The translations under genes and the position numbers were made by a program. The notes under the pieces were generated by a model. The model searched no databases, was not told the DNA's origin, and was given only the letters and a program-made list of their open reading frames with translations. Below, one piece after another: positions 27,748 through 37,101 of a stretch of 64,000 nt of DNA (positions within the stretch are counted from its first letter, which is position 1; every line of letters begins with the position of its first letter). The stretch is from Flavobacterium agri (GTDB lineage Bacteria; Bacteroidota; Bacteroidia; Flavobacteriales; Flavobacteriaceae). The stretch covers positions 742,905-806,904 of the forward strand of contig NZ_JACBJI010000001.1 of NCBI RefSeq assembly GCF_013401995.1, written 5' to 3'.

Positions 27748-28734
27748 TTATGTGGACATGATGTCTGCGACCTTGAGCAGCTCGCGATCAATCTCAGAAT
27801 GTCCTTTGATGGCTTGGTCGATCGGCGTAAGTGTAATTTTGTCGCCCAAAATCCCGACCATGAAATTCGATTTGCCTTCAATAAGCGATTCGACTGCTTT
27901 CACGCCAAGACGGCTTGCGAGCACGCGGTCGAAACAGGTTGGCGCGCCACCGCGTTGCATGTGTCCGAGAACAGAAACGCGAACATCGTATTCAGGAAGG
28001 TTCGCTTCTACGTAATCTTTAAGTTCGAAAACATTCTTTCCGATCTTGTCGCCTTCGGCAATCACGACGATACTCGACGATTTGCCCGACGCTTTACTTT
28101 TCTTCAATGAATCGAGCAGACGCTCAAGCCCGAGGTCTTCTTCGGGAATAAGGATTTCTTCGGCACCCGCACCGATTCCGGCGTTAAGCGCGATATGACC
28201 GGCGTCGCGACCCATAACTTCTACAAAAAAAAGACGGTTGTGCGATGAAGCCGTGTCGCGAATCTTATCGATGACTTCTACAACCGTGTTGAGTGCCGTA
28301 TCGTAGCCAAGCGTGAAGCTCGTACCATAAATGTCGTTGTCGATAGTGCCCGGAATTCCCATGATCGGGATGTTGAATTCGGAATTGAAGACTTCGGCTC
28401 CTGTAAAACTTCCGTCACCGCCGATGACTACAAGTGAATCGATTCCGGCTTTTTGGATATTGGAAAAGGCTTTTTGACGACCTTCCGGGGTCATGAAATC
28501 TTTGGAACGTGCCGATTTGAGGATCGTTCCGCCTTTATTGACGATGTTGTTGACGCTTCTCGGTCCCATTTCCTTGAAATCGCCTTCAATCATTCCTTGG
28601 TAACCTCTGTAAATACCTACGCATTCAATATTGTGATACGCACAAGTACGCACCACGGAACGGATGGCAGCGTTCATTCCGGGCGAATCCCCACCCGATG
28701 TCAGCACACCAATCCTTTTTATTGTTTTTGACAT
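27748..28734 (-). CDS. pfkA: ATP-dependent 6-phosphofructokinase
   Basis: This 328-residue enzyme phosphorylates fructose-6-phosphate to fructose-1,6-bisphosphate. It has TSGGDSPGMNAAIR at the N-terminus, the ATP-binding GGDGS, the catalytic PGTIDNDI and the substrate motif MGRDAGHIA. The Gly in GGDGSFTGA is the residue found in ATP-type rather than PPi-type enzymes. Length is that of the bacterial allosteric homotetramer. gapA is downstream. Confidence 0.97.
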   Translation of the reverse strand: MSKTIKRIGVLTSGGDSPGMNAAIRSVVRTCAYHNIECVGIYRGYQGMIEGDFKEMGPRSVNNIVNKGGTILKSARSKDFMTPEGRQKAFSNIQKAGIDSLVVIGGDGSFTGAEVFNSEFNIPIMGIPGTIDNDIYGTSFTLGYDTALNTVVEVIDKIRDTASSHNRLFFVEVMGRDAGHIALNAGIGAGAEEILIPEEDLGLERLLDSLKKSKASGKSSSIVVIAEGDKIGKNVFELKDYVEANLPEYDVRVSVLGHMQRGGAPTCFDRVLASRLGVKAVESLIEGKSNFMVGILGDKITLTPIDQAIKGHSEIDRELLKVADIMST

Positions 28735-28885
28735 TTATTATGGTATTAAAATGTAAACTTAGCAAATATGGGCCATTTTTTCGGCACCATTATTACTACT
28801 TTAGCATTTGCGATATTTTCAAACGTTTTCGTTGATAAGTTTTCGGAAAGCCGCTTGTAATAAGTGTTTGAGGGATGTTTTTGGG

Positions 28886-28944
28886 ATTCCGACGGAGGAG
28901 GAATCTCAGCCTTTAATCTACCCAGATTCCTCCTTCGTCGGAAT
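28886..28944. repeat. Inverted repeat, GAGATTCCTCC family, second copy
   Basis: Arms 28886-28906 and 28924-28944 match at 20 of 21 positions and share the core of the 198-255 palindrome. It lies between the divergent pfkA promoter side and the 3' end of tamB. The loop is longer (17 bases) than in the first copy. Confidence 0.8.
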
Positions 28945-28967
28945 AAATACGAAACTAAGATATCGTA

Positions 28968-31900
28968 TCAATTACCGTCTTCTGGCGACGGTGGCGGAAC
29001 TGCTTCCGTATTCGGTTTTGAAGTAGTCGGTTTCTTTTGTTTTTTGTCTTTTACGGGCGTAAAATTCATGCCTTCGTGTATGTACGAATCAGGCACTTCG
29101 GAATCGGCTTTTTCAAGATCGATCTTCGTATTCTTGAACAACTTATTGATGAGTTCCTTGAACGTATCGAAATCGACCTCATAGGTAATACCGACGCCTT
29201 GCGTATAACCTATTCCTTGTCCGATGTAGTTGATGTCGTTCTCTCGGTTGAACACGCGCAGGTTCATCGTACCGTCTTCGTTGACGCGGTATTGCACTTC
29301 CACATCGCCCACGATAGCCGATTCGTTCACGCCACCTACCGGAACGCCGACCTTTCCGTTGATCGTAATGCGGTCTGAAACCTGTGTTGAAACGGTAAAA
29401 CCGACACGACCGTCGGCTTCGGTGCCGGGACGTCTGTCTGCAGCCACGAAATCGACGCCTACCTTGATGTTGGAATCGGGATCCTGGAAAATATCGCCAA
29501 TCAATCCGCTTGCGGTTTCGAACAGGTTGCCCGCAAAATCGGACTCGTTCACGCCTTCCGGACTCAGGAACGTACCCGATGAAAGCAAATACAACGCCTG
29601 CGTTTGGCGTGTGTCCTTATCGTCGAGTTTGTATTGGATTTCCGATTTGAGCACCGAACTCACTGTCGGGAAGTTGATCGCAAAATCGGGCTCCGGGTTC
29701 GACAAGTTGCCGCGTACGCCAATCACGACTTCTACCGGAACTTTTTTGTTCACCGATGGATTCTCGAGCAAAATTGCCGGGTTCGCCGTCGTTTTATATA
29801 CGGCTTCCATATTGAGCACGGCACGCATAGGGTCACCTTCCCAAGTGATCGAGCCGCCTTTCTTGAGCGCGAATTTCTTGTCGATCAAGCCGCCGTACTT
29901 GAAGTTGTAAATCCCTTCGTATGCCTGGAAATCGCCCCACATATTGAATTTACCGAGCGTATTGATCTTGAACAATAACGATCCGAAGCCTTTGCCTTTG
30001 ATGCTGTGGCCGCTGTTTTTGTCAATGATGACTTCCACTTCGGCTTCAGGCGTGATATCGAAGTCGAACTCGAGTTCCAAACCGTTGTAATTGCGCACCT
30101 GTTCTACGATGCCTTTCTCGAGGTTGTATTTTTCTTTCGGACTCAGGAAGTGGATGTAACTTCTCGATCCCGTCGATTCCGTATTGTTGATCGGTACTTT
30201 GATCGAAGTGCCCTGTTCCGATTTCGCATCGACCTTGATGAACAAGCCGTTCGTCGGACCCGAAATAGAAGCCGTTCCGTTTATGAACGCCGTTCCGTAA
30301 TACGCCGCGTCATCGCTGTCCTGTGTGTCGAGTGCAAGCAAGCGTTGTGAAGCGATGTTCAGATCGAGTTCCCAATCGGCAAATTTCTTGTGTTCGATGC
30401 GGCCTTCGAGCGTACCAACGGTTTTGTATTTCGTATCGGTAATCCCGGTATTGCGGATCAGGAATTGGGTTTCGGTCACATCGACTACCGATCGCTTATC
30501 CATTTCGTATTGCGTATTCAGGTACGGCACTTTGAGCGACGCGTCGTCCAGATACAACCTTCCGTTCACGTCGGGATCGCTGAAAGCGCCGTCGATCCTC
30601 GCATTGCCCGAAGCAAAACCTTTGATATCCGAAATGGCTTCCCCGCTTAGCAACGCATTGAGCATCGCGAGGTTGAACCTGTCGAAACGCATGTCGACAT
30701 CAAGTAACGTCTGGCCGCCACTTACCGTGATTTCGCCATCTGCGCGGAACGCTTCGAAATTCTTGTTCTCGAGTACCGAATTCACGTAGAATTTCCGGAA
30801 GCTGTCGTCTCCGTCCACATCGAGCACGAGATTGCCCATTTCGGTTTCGTTGACGAACAGGTTATCTATGCGCACCGACGACATCGGCTGATAAATCTCG
30901 CCATCCTGCTTGAGGCTGACCGTTCCGTTAAGACTTCCTTTGACGCGGAAATTCTGGGAATCGGGCGTGAATTTCGAAAGATCGACATGATCGAAACTCA
31001 ACGTGAGGTCTTTTTTGTTTTTGCCGTTGATCAATCCGTTGAACTTCATGCGTTCGTTGTAGTGCGAAAGCGTGAAATTGTCGAAATTGAAATTCTTGAA
31101 CGAACGATCCATGACGACTTTGTTTCCGTCCTGATCATCCTCGTTCAGATACCACACGTAATCTTTGTATTTGAGTTCCGATTTGTTGAAACCCACGATC
31201 ACGTTTTTCTGTTTGTCGAGCGTGTGATACAGGTTCAGGTTGAACGCATCCTGCCCTTTCGGTCCGCCTTTGAATTCCGTCCTTACGAAAAGCGTGTCGC
31301 GGGCCGTGACGTTGAGCGCGCTGAAATCGGAAATTTTGTACCATTTGGTTCGGATACTGTCCATTTCGACATAAGCGTTGTACAACGGATTCTTGTTGTC
31401 GACCTGGATGCGCACGTTGTCGAAATAATTCTCGTAAGCGCCGATCTGTGGCGAATCGAACCTGAACTTGAAGTCGTTGTTGTCGGAATTGATGCTGCCC
31501 GCGACCTGCGTATTCGGCCCGATCGTTATCCCCGGAAGGAAAATTTCGAGCACTTTGTTGTAAATCGCGAAGTTGAACTTCATGTACTGTCCTTTCGCGA
31601 TTTTGTAAGGCGTGTAGTTCGCGTACAGGCTTCCGAGCGAGTTCTCTATCATTTTCGGCATCTGGTCGAATTTGTATTTTCCGACGATCTCGCCTTCTAT
31701 GATGTCGGGTGAATTGATCGCTATCGTACGCACGCGGTTTTGGTCGAATGAGACGTTTATCGAAAAATCCTCGAAATAATAAATGTCGCGCTTGTTCTGG
31801 TAAGAGGTTTGGTTGATGTGGATGTTGCCCTGAAGATCGTCTATAGAATTTCCCGAAATCTGCGTACTGATGTCGCCTTTGAACACCGCGATCGAATCGT

Positions 31901-33449
31901 TCTTGACCCAACGCATCTTGCCCAGGTTCGCATAGTCGATCTTGGTGTGGAAATCGTATTCGATCTCTTTTTTGCCGAGGTTGACCTTTCCGTCGAAATC
32001 CATGAACAGGTTCGGATCGTTTACGAACACCTGGCCTTCGAACACCGGATTGGTGAAATTCCCGTTGACCAAAATGTTGCTGTACACGTAGTCGCGGTAA
32101 CGGATCTTGAAGATGTCGCCCGAGAACGACGTGTCCATGTATTCCTGTTTGAAACCTTTTCCGTCTACGTCTACGTCAAGACTCACGATTCCCAAATCGC
32201 GTTTGTCGAGGAAATTCCCGATGTCGAAATTGTCGAGTATGATGTGTCCCGTATATTCGGCATTGTCGATGTTTCCGATGTCGGTCATCACGATTTCGGT
32301 CTTGATGTTGCCGAGCGAAGTCGTCATCGAAAGTTCCGTATCTATAGACGAAGTGGTGATTTCGGCCCTGCCGGACATGTTGAACTTGCCGAGTTTTTTG
32401 AGGTTCGTCGGAAGTTTTTTACCCAATACGTTGGGCAACAGATCGACCAGATCCTGATAATCGGAATACACGCGATCGAATGTGCCGTTCATATAGAAAT
32501 TCTGTCCGGTTTTCCCGAAAAGGTTCTTGAAACGCACGTCGCCGATGATCTCGGAACCCTTTTCGTCTTTCAGTTTGAGGTTTTGGGCGTAAAGATTATT
32601 CAGCGTTCCCGTCACATGCGACGTAAGACTGAAATACTTGTTGCGGCCCATTTCCTTGTAGAAATAGTAGATGTCGTTCGTGGCCAAAGTCGCCTGTTTG
32701 ACGTTGATGTCGAACTTGACTTTGTTGTTGAAATCGGAAAAATCAGATTTCACATACGTTAGCAACACATCGCCTTTCATCAACGAATGCGCGGTATTCA
32801 CATCGAGATTCTTGAGACTGATGTTGGTTTTGTTGTATTTGAAAAGCGCCGTAAGGTTCTTCACATAAAGCCCGCGGTAATCCATGAACGCCAGTTCGCG
32901 AATGTCCATCGTGACTTCGGGCCCGTACACCATAAAATCTTTGATGCGTCCGTCGAGCTTGCGGAAATCGGCGTCTTTCGGGTTTTGCCGGTTTTCGTCG
33001 AGAAGGATGAAACGGCTGTTCGAAACGTAAAGATTATCGGCTTTTAGCAAAAATTTCCTGCCCGACGGTTTTGCTCCGGGTTCGTCGAAAAGCTTGAGGA
33101 ATTTGTCGAGGTTGGTCTCGCGCTCGCCTTTGTAGGTTTTCATGTTGAAGACCATGCCGTCTGCGCGGATGTCGCCGAAAAGCAGGTCGCCTCCGTACAA
33201 TCTTTTGAAGCTTAAGATATTGGTTTGTATGCGGTTCGCGTAAATCAGCGTGTCTTTTTTGTAGTCGCGGATCATCACCGTGTTGAGTTTCACGCTGCCG
33301 AAAATGCTGATGGCCACTTTGTCGACTTTGATGTCCGTGCCGTAGTCTTCGTTGATTTTTTCGGTAAGGTATTGGGCGAGTTTGGTCTGTACGGGCGGAA
33401 GCGACAGTAAGATGCCTGTCATAAGCAAAAACAGGATCAAGGCGATCAC
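28968..33449 (-). CDS. tamB: TamB-like translocation and assembly module / intermembrane lipid-transfer protein
   Basis: This very long protein (1493 residues from GTG) has one N-terminal membrane helix, then repeated beta-strand segments. It ends in a TamB (DUF490) domain with the typical GSITWEGDPMRAVLNMEAVYK and TQALYLLSSGTF. TamB-type bridges help assemble outer-membrane proteins or shuttle phospholipids between membranes. The frame is open upstream of the GTG to 33509 with basic residues (KTLTGIKKFKKIAIRT) but no ATG, GTG or TTG. The true start may be a rare codon such as ATT 33500. It is divergent from tsaD. Confidence 0.9.
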   Translation of the reverse strand: MIALILFLLMTGILLSLPPVQTKLAQYLTEKINEDYGTDIKVDKVAISIFGSVKLNTVMIRDYKKDTLIYANRIQTNILSFKRLYGGDLLFGDIRADGMVFNMKTYKGERETNLDKFLKLFDEPGAKPSGRKFLLKADNLYVSNSRFILLDENRQNPKDADFRKLDGRIKDFMVYGPEVTMDIRELAFMDYRGLYVKNLTALFKYNKTNISLKNLDVNTAHSLMKGDVLLTYVKSDFSDFNNKVKFDINVKQATLATNDIYYFYKEMGRNKYFSLTSHVTGTLNNLYAQNLKLKDEKGSEIIGDVRFKNLFGKTGQNFYMNGTFDRVYSDYQDLVDLLPNVLGKKLPTNLKKLGKFNMSGRAEITTSSIDTELSMTTSLGNIKTEIVMTDIGNIDNAEYTGHIILDNFDIGNFLDKRDLGIVSLDVDVDGKGFKQEYMDTSFSGDIFKIRYRDYVYSNILVNGNFTNPVFEGQVFVNDPNLFMDFDGKVNLGKKEIEYDFHTKIDYANLGKMRWVKNDSIAVFKGDISTQISGNSIDDLQGNIHINQTSYQNKRDIYYFEDFSINVSFDQNRVRTIAINSPDIIEGEIVGKYKFDQMPKMIENSLGSLYANYTPYKIAKGQYMKFNFAIYNKVLEIFLPGITIGPNTQVAGSINSDNNDFKFRFDSPQIGAYENYFDNVRIQVDNKNPLYNAYVEMDSIRTKWYKISDFSALNVTARDTLFVRTEFKGGPKGQDAFNLNLYHTLDKQKNVIVGFNKSELKYKDYVWYLNEDDQDGNKVVMDRSFKNFNFDNFTLSHYNERMKFNGLINGKNKKDLTLSFDHVDLSKFTPDSQNFRVKGSLNGTVSLKQDGEIYQPMSSVRIDNLFVNETEMGNLVLDVDGDDSFRKFYVNSVLENKNFEAFRADGEITVSGGQTLLDVDMRFDRFNLAMLNALLSGEAISDIKGFASGNARIDGAFSDPDVNGRLYLDDASLKVPYLNTQYEMDKRSVVDVTETQFLIRNTGITDTKYKTVGTLEGRIEHKKFADWELDLNIASQRLLALDTQDSDDAAYYGTAFINGTASISGPTNGLFIKVDAKSEQGTSIKVPINNTESTGSRSYIHFLSPKEKYNLEKGIVEQVRNYNGLELEFDFDITPEAEVEVIIDKNSGHSIKGKGFGSLLFKINTLGKFNMWGDFQAYEGIYNFKYGGLIDKKFALKKGGSITWEGDPMRAVLNMEAVYKTTANPAILLENPSVNKKVPVEVVIGVRGNLSNPEPDFAINFPTVSSVLKSEIQYKLDDKDTRQTQALYLLSSGTFLSPEGVNESDFAGNLFETASGLIGDIFQDPDSNIKVGVDFVAADRRPGTEADGRVGFTVSTQVSDRITINGKVGVPVGGVNESAIVGDVEVQYRVNEDGTMNLRVFNRENDINYIGQGIGYTQGVGITYEVDFDTFKELINKLFKNTKIDLEKADSEVPDSYIHEGMNFTPVKDKKQKKPTTSKPNTEAVPPPSPEDGN

Positions 33450-33520
33450 CGTCCGGATTGCTATTTTTTTAAATTTTTTGATACCCGTTAATGTTTTAAT
33501 TTTGCCTTTTTAACTCTGCC

Positions 33521-33528
33521 CAAAGATA
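33521..33528 (-). promoter_or_regulatory. Probable -7 box of tamB
   Basis: TATCTTTG on the minus strand matches TAnnTTTG in the 100-bp gap between tamB and tsaD. It predicts a transcript start near 33514, which leaves room for a start codon near 33500. Confidence 0.4.
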
Positions 33529-33549
33529 ACTCAAAAAAAGTGCCATTTT

Positions 33550-34572
33550 ATGAGCCAAAAGGATGTATTTATCCTGTCGATAGAAAGTTCGTGCGACGAC
33601 ACCGCAGCCGCCGTATTGCATAACGACAAGGTATTGTCTAATGTTGTGGCGAACCAGTCGATACACAACGAATATGGAGGCGTCGTACCCGAATTGGCTT
33701 CGCGCGCCCATCAACAGAATATCGTGCCCGTAATCGATACGGCGTTGAAACGCGCCAACATAGACCGCAAACAGCTTTCGGCAATCGCATTTACGCAAGG
33801 TCCGGGATTGATGGGTTCGCTTCTCGTCGGAAGTTCGTTCGCCAAATCGTTGGCACTCGCACTCGATGTACCGCTTATCGCGATCAATCACATGCAAGCC
33901 CATATTTTGGCGCATTTCATAGACGAGCAAGGATTCGACAAACCCGAATTCCCGTTCCTTGCGCTCACCATTTCGGGCGGACACACGCAAATCGTCAAGG
34001 TGAATTCGTTTTTCGATATGGAAATCATAGGCGAAACTACAGACGATGCGGTTGGAGAAGCGTTCGACAAAAGTGCGAAAATCCTAGGACTTCCGTATCC
34101 GGGCGGGCCGCTTGTAGACAAATATGCGCAAATCGGCAATCCGAAGGCTTTTAGTTTCACCAAACCCAAAGTTCCGGGTCTCGACTTCAGTTTTTCGGGA
34201 TTGAAGACCGCGATTTTATACTTCATCCAAAATAACAAAGCGGCAAATCCGAATTTTATCGAGGAAAACCGCGACGACATCTGTGCGTCCATCCAGCATA
34301 CGATCATCGAGATTTTGATGGACAAGATGAAACTGGCCGTCGAACAAACCGGAATCAAACAAGTGGCCATTGGCGGAGGTGTTTCGGCCAATTCCGGAAT
34401 CCGCAAAGCGATGAAAGACGCCGAAACCGATTTGGGCTGGAAGACGTTCATCCCTAAATTCGAATACACGACAGACAACGCCGGAATGATCGGCATCGCG
34501 GGTTATTACAAATTCCTCGACGGCGATTTTGAAGATGCGTCGGTCGTATCGAAAGCAAGAATCGAATTCTGA
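33550..34572 (+). CDS. tsaD: tRNA N6-adenosine threonylcarbamoyltransferase
   Basis: This 340-residue enzyme places the threonylcarbamoyl group on A37 of ANN-decoding tRNAs. It has the ASKHA phosphate motif SIESSCDDT, the metal-binding HMQAHILAH, TISGGHTQ and GGGVSANSG. Length and motifs are standard. It is the first gene of an apparent six-gene operon; the next gene, rsmE, overlaps its stop codon by one base. Confidence 0.97.
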   Translation: MSQKDVFILSIESSCDDTAAAVLHNDKVLSNVVANQSIHNEYGGVVPELASRAHQQNIVPVIDTALKRANIDRKQLSAIAFTQGPGLMGSLLVGSSFAKSLALALDVPLIAINHMQAHILAHFIDEQGFDKPEFPFLALTISGGHTQIVKVNSFFDMEIIGETTDDAVGEAFDKSAKILGLPYPGGPLVDKYAQIGNPKAFSFTKPKVPGLDFSFSGLKTAILYFIQNNKAANPNFIEENRDDICASIQHTIIEILMDKMKLAVEQTGIKQVAIGGGVSANSGIRKAMKDAETDLGWKTFIPKFEYTTDNAGMIGIAGYYKFLDGDFEDASVVSKARIEF

Positions 34573-35279
34573 TGCAACTGTTCTACACTCCCGAAATAAA
34601 CGCCCAAACCGACACCTTCATCTTCGACAAGGAAGAAAGCCGCCACATCGTTAAAGTATTGCGAAAAACGACGGGCGACAAAGTTTACGTGACCAATGGT
34701 TTAGGTTCTTTATTCAAGACCGAAATAACGCTCGCTTCAGACAACAAATGCACGGTCAAAATCGTGTCTGAGGAAAAATCGCAACCGTTGCCATTCCATT
34801 TGCACTTAGCCGTCGCACCAACCAAAATGAACGACCGATACGAATGGTTTCTTGAAAAAGCTACGGAAATCGGTGTTTCGGAAATCACGCCCATCATCTG
34901 CGACCGATCGGAACGCACTCAGGTAAAAATCGACCGTTTCGAGAAAATCGTGGTGTCGGCAATGAAACAATCGAACCAATACCATCTTCCCAAACTCAAT
35001 GAAGCCATGACGTTCAAGGAATTCCTGAAAACGAAACCGGATGGGCAAAAATTCATCGCACATTGTGAGGAAACCGACAAGAAGTCGTTCAAAAGCGAAC
35101 TGCAAAAAGGTGTGGATGCGACGATACTGATCGGACCCGAAGGTGATTTTTCCGAAAAAGAAATTGCGCTCGCCCTTGCAGACGGCTATATTCCCGTATC
35201 TTTAGGCGAAACTAGATTGCGTACGGAAACCGCGGCTGTAGTGGCTTGCCATACCGTCATTCTATTAAATGAATTATAA
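34572..35279 (+). CDS. rsmE: 16S rRNA (uracil1498-N3)-methyltransferase
   Basis: This 235-residue SPOUT methyltransferase modifies U1498 of 16S rRNA. It has an N-terminal PUA-like part (ESRHIVKVLRKTTGD) and a C-terminal knot with LIGPEGDFSEKEI and LGETRLRTETAAV, the RsmE signatures that bind S-adenosylmethionine. The start codon overlaps the tsaD stop (TGATG), pairing two RNA-modification enzymes. Confidence 0.95.
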   Translation: MQLFYTPEINAQTDTFIFDKEESRHIVKVLRKTTGDKVYVTNGLGSLFKTEITLASDNKCTVKIVSEEKSQPLPFHLHLAVAPTKMNDRYEWFLEKATEIGVSEITPIICDRSERTQVKIDRFEKIVVSAMKQSNQYHLPKLNEAMTFKEFLKTKPDGQKFIAHCEETDKKSFKSELQKGVDATILIGPEGDFSEKEIALALADGYIPVSLGETRLRTETAAVVACHTVILLNEL

Positions 35280-35364
35280 TTTTTATTCTTTATTGTTATT
35301 TTTTATTAGACTCGGCAGGAAAACGCATTCTGAATAATAATGGTAATAAATAATTGGAAACACA

Positions 35365-36009
35365 ATGTTTAAAAAACTAATCTTCCTTTTTCTAATAGTC
35401 AGTGTTTTCAACGGAAATGCCCAGGAAATTGCGCTTTTGAAATACAACGGAGGTGGTGATTGGTACGCCAATCCAACCTCGCTTCCGAACCTGATCAAGT
35501 ATTGCAACCGCACACTCAATACGCGCATCACGGCGAAACCTGCAACGGTCGAACCCGGAAGCCCCGACCTGCTCTCCTACCCGTTCGTACACATGACCGG
35601 CCACGGCAATGTGGTGTTCAGCGACAACGACATCCAGAACCTGCGCAATTACCTTGAAGGTGGCGGATTTCTTCATATAGATGACAATTACGGCATGGAC
35701 GAATACATCCGTCGTGAAATCAAACGGATTTTCCCGAGCAACGCTTTGGTAGAATTGCCCGCAAACCACGCGATTTTCCAGAAACCCAACGTGTTTTCAT
35801 CGGGAATCCCTAAAATACACGAACACGACGGCAAGCGCCCGCAAGCGTTCGGGATTTTTATAGACGGACGGCTCGCGTTGCTGTATACGTTCGAAACCGA
35901 CCTTGGCGACGGATGGGAAGACCCTGAAGTACACAACGACCCGGCCGACGTGCGTGAAAAAGCGCTCAAAATGGGCGCCAATATCATCAATTACGTTTTC
36001 AGCAACTGA
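35365..36009 (+). CDS. DUF4159 domain protein, exported
   Basis: This 214-residue protein begins MFKKLIFLFLIVSVFNGNAQ, a signal peptide. It then follows the DUF4159 pattern: YNGGGDWYANPTSLPNL, HMTGHGNVVFSDND, LRNYLEGGGFLHIDDNYGMD and HEHDGK. The domain resembles a glutamine amidotransferase-like fold, but its biochemical role is not established. The gene ends 1 bp before the permease gene, suggesting coupled expression. Confidence 0.85.
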   Translation: MFKKLIFLFLIVSVFNGNAQEIALLKYNGGGDWYANPTSLPNLIKYCNRTLNTRITAKPATVEPGSPDLLSYPFVHMTGHGNVVFSDNDIQNLRNYLEGGGFLHIDDNYGMDEYIRREIKRIFPSNALVELPANHAIFQKPNVFSSGIPKIHEHDGKRPQAFGIFIDGRLALLYTFETDLGDGWEDPEVHNDPADVREKALKMGANIINYVFSN

Positions 36010-36010
36010 T

Positions 36011-37099
36011 ATGACTTCGAACACATTAGCCAAAGGAATCCTCAAAGCCGTCGGCGTTTTGGTCGCGATCGTACTCGTTTTGTATTTTTTATGGCTCGTG
36101 CAATCGGTAATCGTATATCTGGCGGTTTCGTTGATCCTGACGTTGATCGGAATGCCGATCGTGAAATTCCTCAAGAACAAGTGCAAGTTCCGCAACATTT
36201 TCGCGGTGCTTACGACTTTGCTGGTTTTCGTCGGATTCATTTTCGGATTCATCATGATGTTCGTGCCTCTGGTCGCTTCACAAGGACACAATCTCTCGCT
36301 TCTGAACACGGCGGCGATCGAACAGAATGTCATCCAATTAATCGACCAGGCGAGCAATTGGCTCGAAAGCCATAACATCGATTCGGCCAAATTGCTCAAG
36401 GAATCGAACATGACTTCGAAGATCAACTTCAATTTCATCCCGAATTTCCTCAATATGGTCTTGGGCACGATCAGCAGTTTCGGCGTCGGATTGGCTTCGG
36501 TGCTTTTCATCACGTTCTTCTTTTTGAAGGACAGGCAGATGTTCACCAACATCATCCGCGTAAGCCTCCCGGAAACCCACAAGGAAAAAATCCTGAATTC
36601 GCTCGACAAGATCGATTATTTACTGTCGCGTTATTTCATCGGATTGCTCGTGCAGCTGTTGATCATTTTCGTTCTATACCTTGTCGTCCTGCTCATTTTC
36701 GGTGTCGAGAACGCACTCATCATCGCATTTTTGTGCGCGGTCTTGAACATCATTCCGTACGTCGGGCCGCTTATCGGTTCGATTTTGGCCGCAGTACTCA
36801 CGATGCTCAGCAATTTGGGAAGCGATTTCCAAAGCGAGATATTGCCGACGACGATCTATGTGCTTTTCGGATTCTGGATCGTGCAACTGATCGACAATAA
36901 CCTCACGGGCCCGCTGATTTTCTCGAACAGCGTCAACTCTCATCCGCTTGAGATTTTCCTGGTGATTCTCGCTGCCGGCTTCTTTTTCGGGATTTTGGGA
37001 ATGGTGATCGCCGTGCCCATGTATACGATACTCAAAGTCATCGCGAAAGAATTCTTCCCGGACAACAAGATCGTGCAACTGCTAACGCGAAAAATCTAG
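36011..37099 (+). CDS. AI-2E family transporter
   Basis: This 362-residue membrane protein has the AI-2E/PerM layout: a cluster of N-terminal helices, a soluble middle segment (about 95-150) and a C-terminal helix set with VLNIIPYVGPLIGSI and PLIFSNSVNSHPLEIFLVILAAG. Members export autoinducer-like molecules or exchange Na+ and H+; the substrate is unclear. The frame extends to 35903 inside the DUF4159 gene, but ATG 36011 is the natural start. Confidence 0.9.
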   Translation: MTSNTLAKGILKAVGVLVAIVLVLYFLWLVQSVIVYLAVSLILTLIGMPIVKFLKNKCKFRNIFAVLTTLLVFVGFIFGFIMMFVPLVASQGHNLSLLNTAAIEQNVIQLIDQASNWLESHNIDSAKLLKESNMTSKINFNFIPNFLNMVLGTISSFGVGLASVLFITFFFLKDRQMFTNIIRVSLPETHKEKILNSLDKIDYLLSRYFIGLLVQLLIIFVLYLVVLLIFGVENALIIAFLCAVLNIIPYVGPLIGSILAAVLTMLSNLGSDFQSEILPTTIYVLFGFWIVQLIDNNLTGPLIFSNSVNSHPLEIFLVILAAGFFFGILGMVIAVPMYTILKVIAKEFFPDNKIVQLLTRKI

Positions 37100-37101
37100 C
37101 C

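Noticed and set aside
31809-32762. 317-codon plus-strand open frame
   Set aside because: Antisense to tamB in a region of strong codon bias.
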